A stretch of 32,913 bases of DNA from Rubrobacter sp. (lineage in GTDB: Bacteria > Actinomycetota > Rubrobacteria > Rubrobacterales > Rubrobacteraceae): assembly GCA_013695915.1 (NCBI GenBank), contig JACCZN010000023.1, positions 1 through 32,913 of the forward strand. Direction: 5' to 3'. Position 1 is the stretch's first letter. Each line of letters opens with the position of its first letter. Shown here in pieces: positions 31,688 to 32,913 of this stretch. A program made the position numbers and the translations under genes. A model generated the notes under the pieces. It did no database searches and was not told the origin of the DNA. It saw only the letters and a list, made by a program, of their open reading frames with translations.

Positions 31688-32913
31688 TGCTCCGCGGCGA
31701 GCACGTGATGGCCCGCCTGCAGAAAGGTCATCTCATCCCCCACCGGCTCTCGCCGGAGAACGGGCGCGTCCGGGAGGTCGCCGGCGCGCTGTGCAGCCTC
31801 TACGCCGCTCACGAGGGAGCCCCCCGGCGGCGGCTCGAAGAGGGGCTTGCGGCGGCCGAGGAGGAGCTGGGGCCGCGGCTGGACCCCCGCCGGGGCTTCA
31901 AGGTGGTCCGGGCGCTCGCCAAGCTCCTGGAGGAGCGCGCCGCGTGGGTCTCCCCGACGGAGTCCGACCCGTACACGCTCCGGACCCGCCTCTTCGAGCT
32001 CGCCGCCGCCCTGCCGGAGCCCCCGGCCTCCGAGCCCGGCCTGCTCGGCTCCCCGACCCGCGAGGAGCTTCTCTCCCGCCTCGCGGAGGAGACGGGGCAG
32101 GGCGACCCCGCGGCCCTCATGTACGCCGACCGCCAGGGCGCGCAGCTCCTCGGCGAGTTCGACGAGCCCTCGCCGGAGGAGCTCGTAGACCGCTACAACA
32201 CGGCCCAGGTACAGGCCGTCCTGTACTCCGCCCGCGAGATGACCGTGGAGCTCGGGCAGGGAGCCGACGCCCGGCTCGTCTTCCGGTACGTCAAGCTCCT
32301 GGGTCTGATCTTCGAGCTCGAGGAGACCGCCTCTGGATACCGTCTCCGCCTCGACGGCCCGCTCTCCCTTTTCGGGAGCACCCGCAAGTACGGCCTGCGC
32401 CTCGCCAAGTTCCTCCCCGGCCTCCTGCTCACCGCCCCCTGGAAGCTCCGGGCGAGCGTGGAGTGGAAGGGCCGGGAGGCCGAGCTCCGGCTGGACTCCG
32501 AGTCCTGCGGCCTCGGGAGCCACTACAGGGGCGGCGGAGACGCAGGAGACGAGGACGGAGTCCGGGAGGCCTTCGTAAAAGCCTGGGCCCGCGCCCGGGA
32601 GACCGGCGGCTGGGAGCTGGAGGAGGGAGCCGGCATACTGCCCTTCCCGGAGAAGCGGACCGCCCTGGTCCCGGACTTCACCCTCCGCCGGGACGACACC
32701 GGAGAGCGGGCGCACCTCGAGATCCTGGGCTTCTGGTCCGAGCGGCAGCTCGTGGAGCGCGTAGCCCTGCTCCGGGAGTCCCGCAGAAGGGGAGACCGCG
32801 TCCTGATCGCCGCCTCAGAGAACCTCGGCCCTTCCAACGAGACCCTTTCGGAGGCCGCCGGGGGCGAGGTCATCTCCTTCAAGAACCGCCTGGACCCAAA
32901 GGCCGTCCTCGCC
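31687..32913 (+). CDS. Bax1/DUF790-type nuclease, 3' end beyond window
   Basis: At least 409 codons, open to the right edge. Bax1 is the nuclease partner of archaeal XPB and cuts DNA bubbles. Seen: a start like MLRGEHVMARLQKGHLIPHRL (first segment of DUF790), VDRYNTAQVQAVLYSA at 168-182, YVKLLGLIFELEE (201-213), GPLSLFGSTRKYGLRLAKFLPGLL near 224-247, and VPDFTLRR at 328-335 with HLEILGFWSE at 343-352, a D...E pair of a PD-(D/E)xK-like fold. The lysine that often follows in this family (Y-L-x-x-K) appears to be replaced near 357-360. GTG start (31687) overlaps the helicase stop by one base (TAGTG). The C-terminal end is not seen. Confidence 0.85.
   Translation, partial: MLRGEHVMARLQKGHLIPHRLSPENGRVREVAGALCSLYAAHEGAPRRRLEEGLAAAEEELGPRLDPRRGFKVVRALAKLLEERAAWVSPTESDPYTLRTRLFELAAALPEPPASEPGLLGSPTREELLSRLAEETGQGDPAALMYADRQGAQLLGEFDEPSPEELVDRYNTAQVQAVLYSAREMTVELGQGADARLVFRYVKLLGLIFELEETASGYRLRLDGPLSLFGSTRKYGLRLAKFLPGLLLTAPWKLRASVEWKGREAELRLDSESCGLGSHYRGGGDAGDEDGVREAFVKAWARARETGGWELEEGAGILPFPEKRTALVPDFTLRRDDTGERAHLEILGFWSERQLVERVALLRESRRRGDRVLIAASENLGPSNETLSEAAGGEVISFKNRLDPKAVLA

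Noticed and set aside
31684-32715. A 343-aa open frame on the minus strand at the right end
   Set aside because: It is antisense to the DUF790 gene, which has family motifs and a stop/start overlap with the helicase.
1-32913. CRISPR arrays, insertion sequences, prophage or integrative-element ends
   Set aside because: No regularly spaced repeats, transposase or integrase motifs, or flanking direct repeats were found; composition is even throughout.

Overview
The window is GC-rich (roughly 70%), gene-dense DNA from a bacterial chromosome. The genes point to a Rubrobacter-like actinobacterium: a DUF2342 'F420-associated' zincin, a decaprenyl-phosphate phosphoribosyltransferase-type UbiA protein, a fused CobA-HemD, many GTG/TTG starts, ATA isoleucine codons despite the high GC, and at least one promoter placed for a leaderless mRNA. 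The genus is an inference. I see no insertion sequence, prophage, CRISPR array or rRNA. The content is mostly housekeeping. The least ordinary parts are the archaeal-style repair pair at the right end, an archaeal-looking topoisomerase I, and a complete selA-selB-selC set.

Layout, left to right. 1-5650 (all minus): a truncated secreted protein, an unknown 113-aa protein, a P1/S58 peptidase, an MFS exporter, holB (DNA polymerase III delta'), tmk, and a PuuD-type amidohydrolase that seems to head the holB/tmk operon. 5813-8011: topA. 8090-9989: a flippase-like membrane protein preceded by a UbiA-family prenyltransferase. 10148-11253: tatA and a membrane-anchored TPR protein. 11291-14348: an amidohydrolase/deaminase, a polyprenyl diphosphate synthase and the menaquinone methyltransferase menG, probably all concerned with quinone synthesis. 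14384-21536: a tetrapyrrole block, read as sirC-hemA-hemC-cobA/hemD-hemB and then, after a gap, hemL and an unknown gene. The early genes overlap by 4 to 25 bases, so they are probably translated as one coupled unit leading to heme and siroheme.

21702-25549 holds selA, selB, the selenocysteine tRNA (anticodon UCA) and moaC in one minus-strand row. It would make selenocysteyl-tRNA, its elongation factor and part of the molybdenum cofactor, which together with the Tat genes suggests a selenocysteine- and molybdenum-containing formate dehydrogenase elsewhere in the genome. 25647-27736 has a small membrane/coiled-coil protein, a 112-aa unknown, a DUF2342 metalloprotease and a second Tat sheet protein. 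27925-30220 has a YhaM-like exonuclease and a lipoprotein NagZ. 30320-32913 (plus) has an XPB-type helicase that runs directly into a Bax1/DUF790 nuclease, cut by the window edge.

Several genes (holB, sirC, yhaM, possibly tmk) have family-conserved residues or a good ribosome-binding site upstream of, or different from, the first ATG/GTG/TTG, suggesting non-standard start codons. Very long open frames on the opposite strand across topA, selB and other genes are by-products of codon bias and are not annotated.
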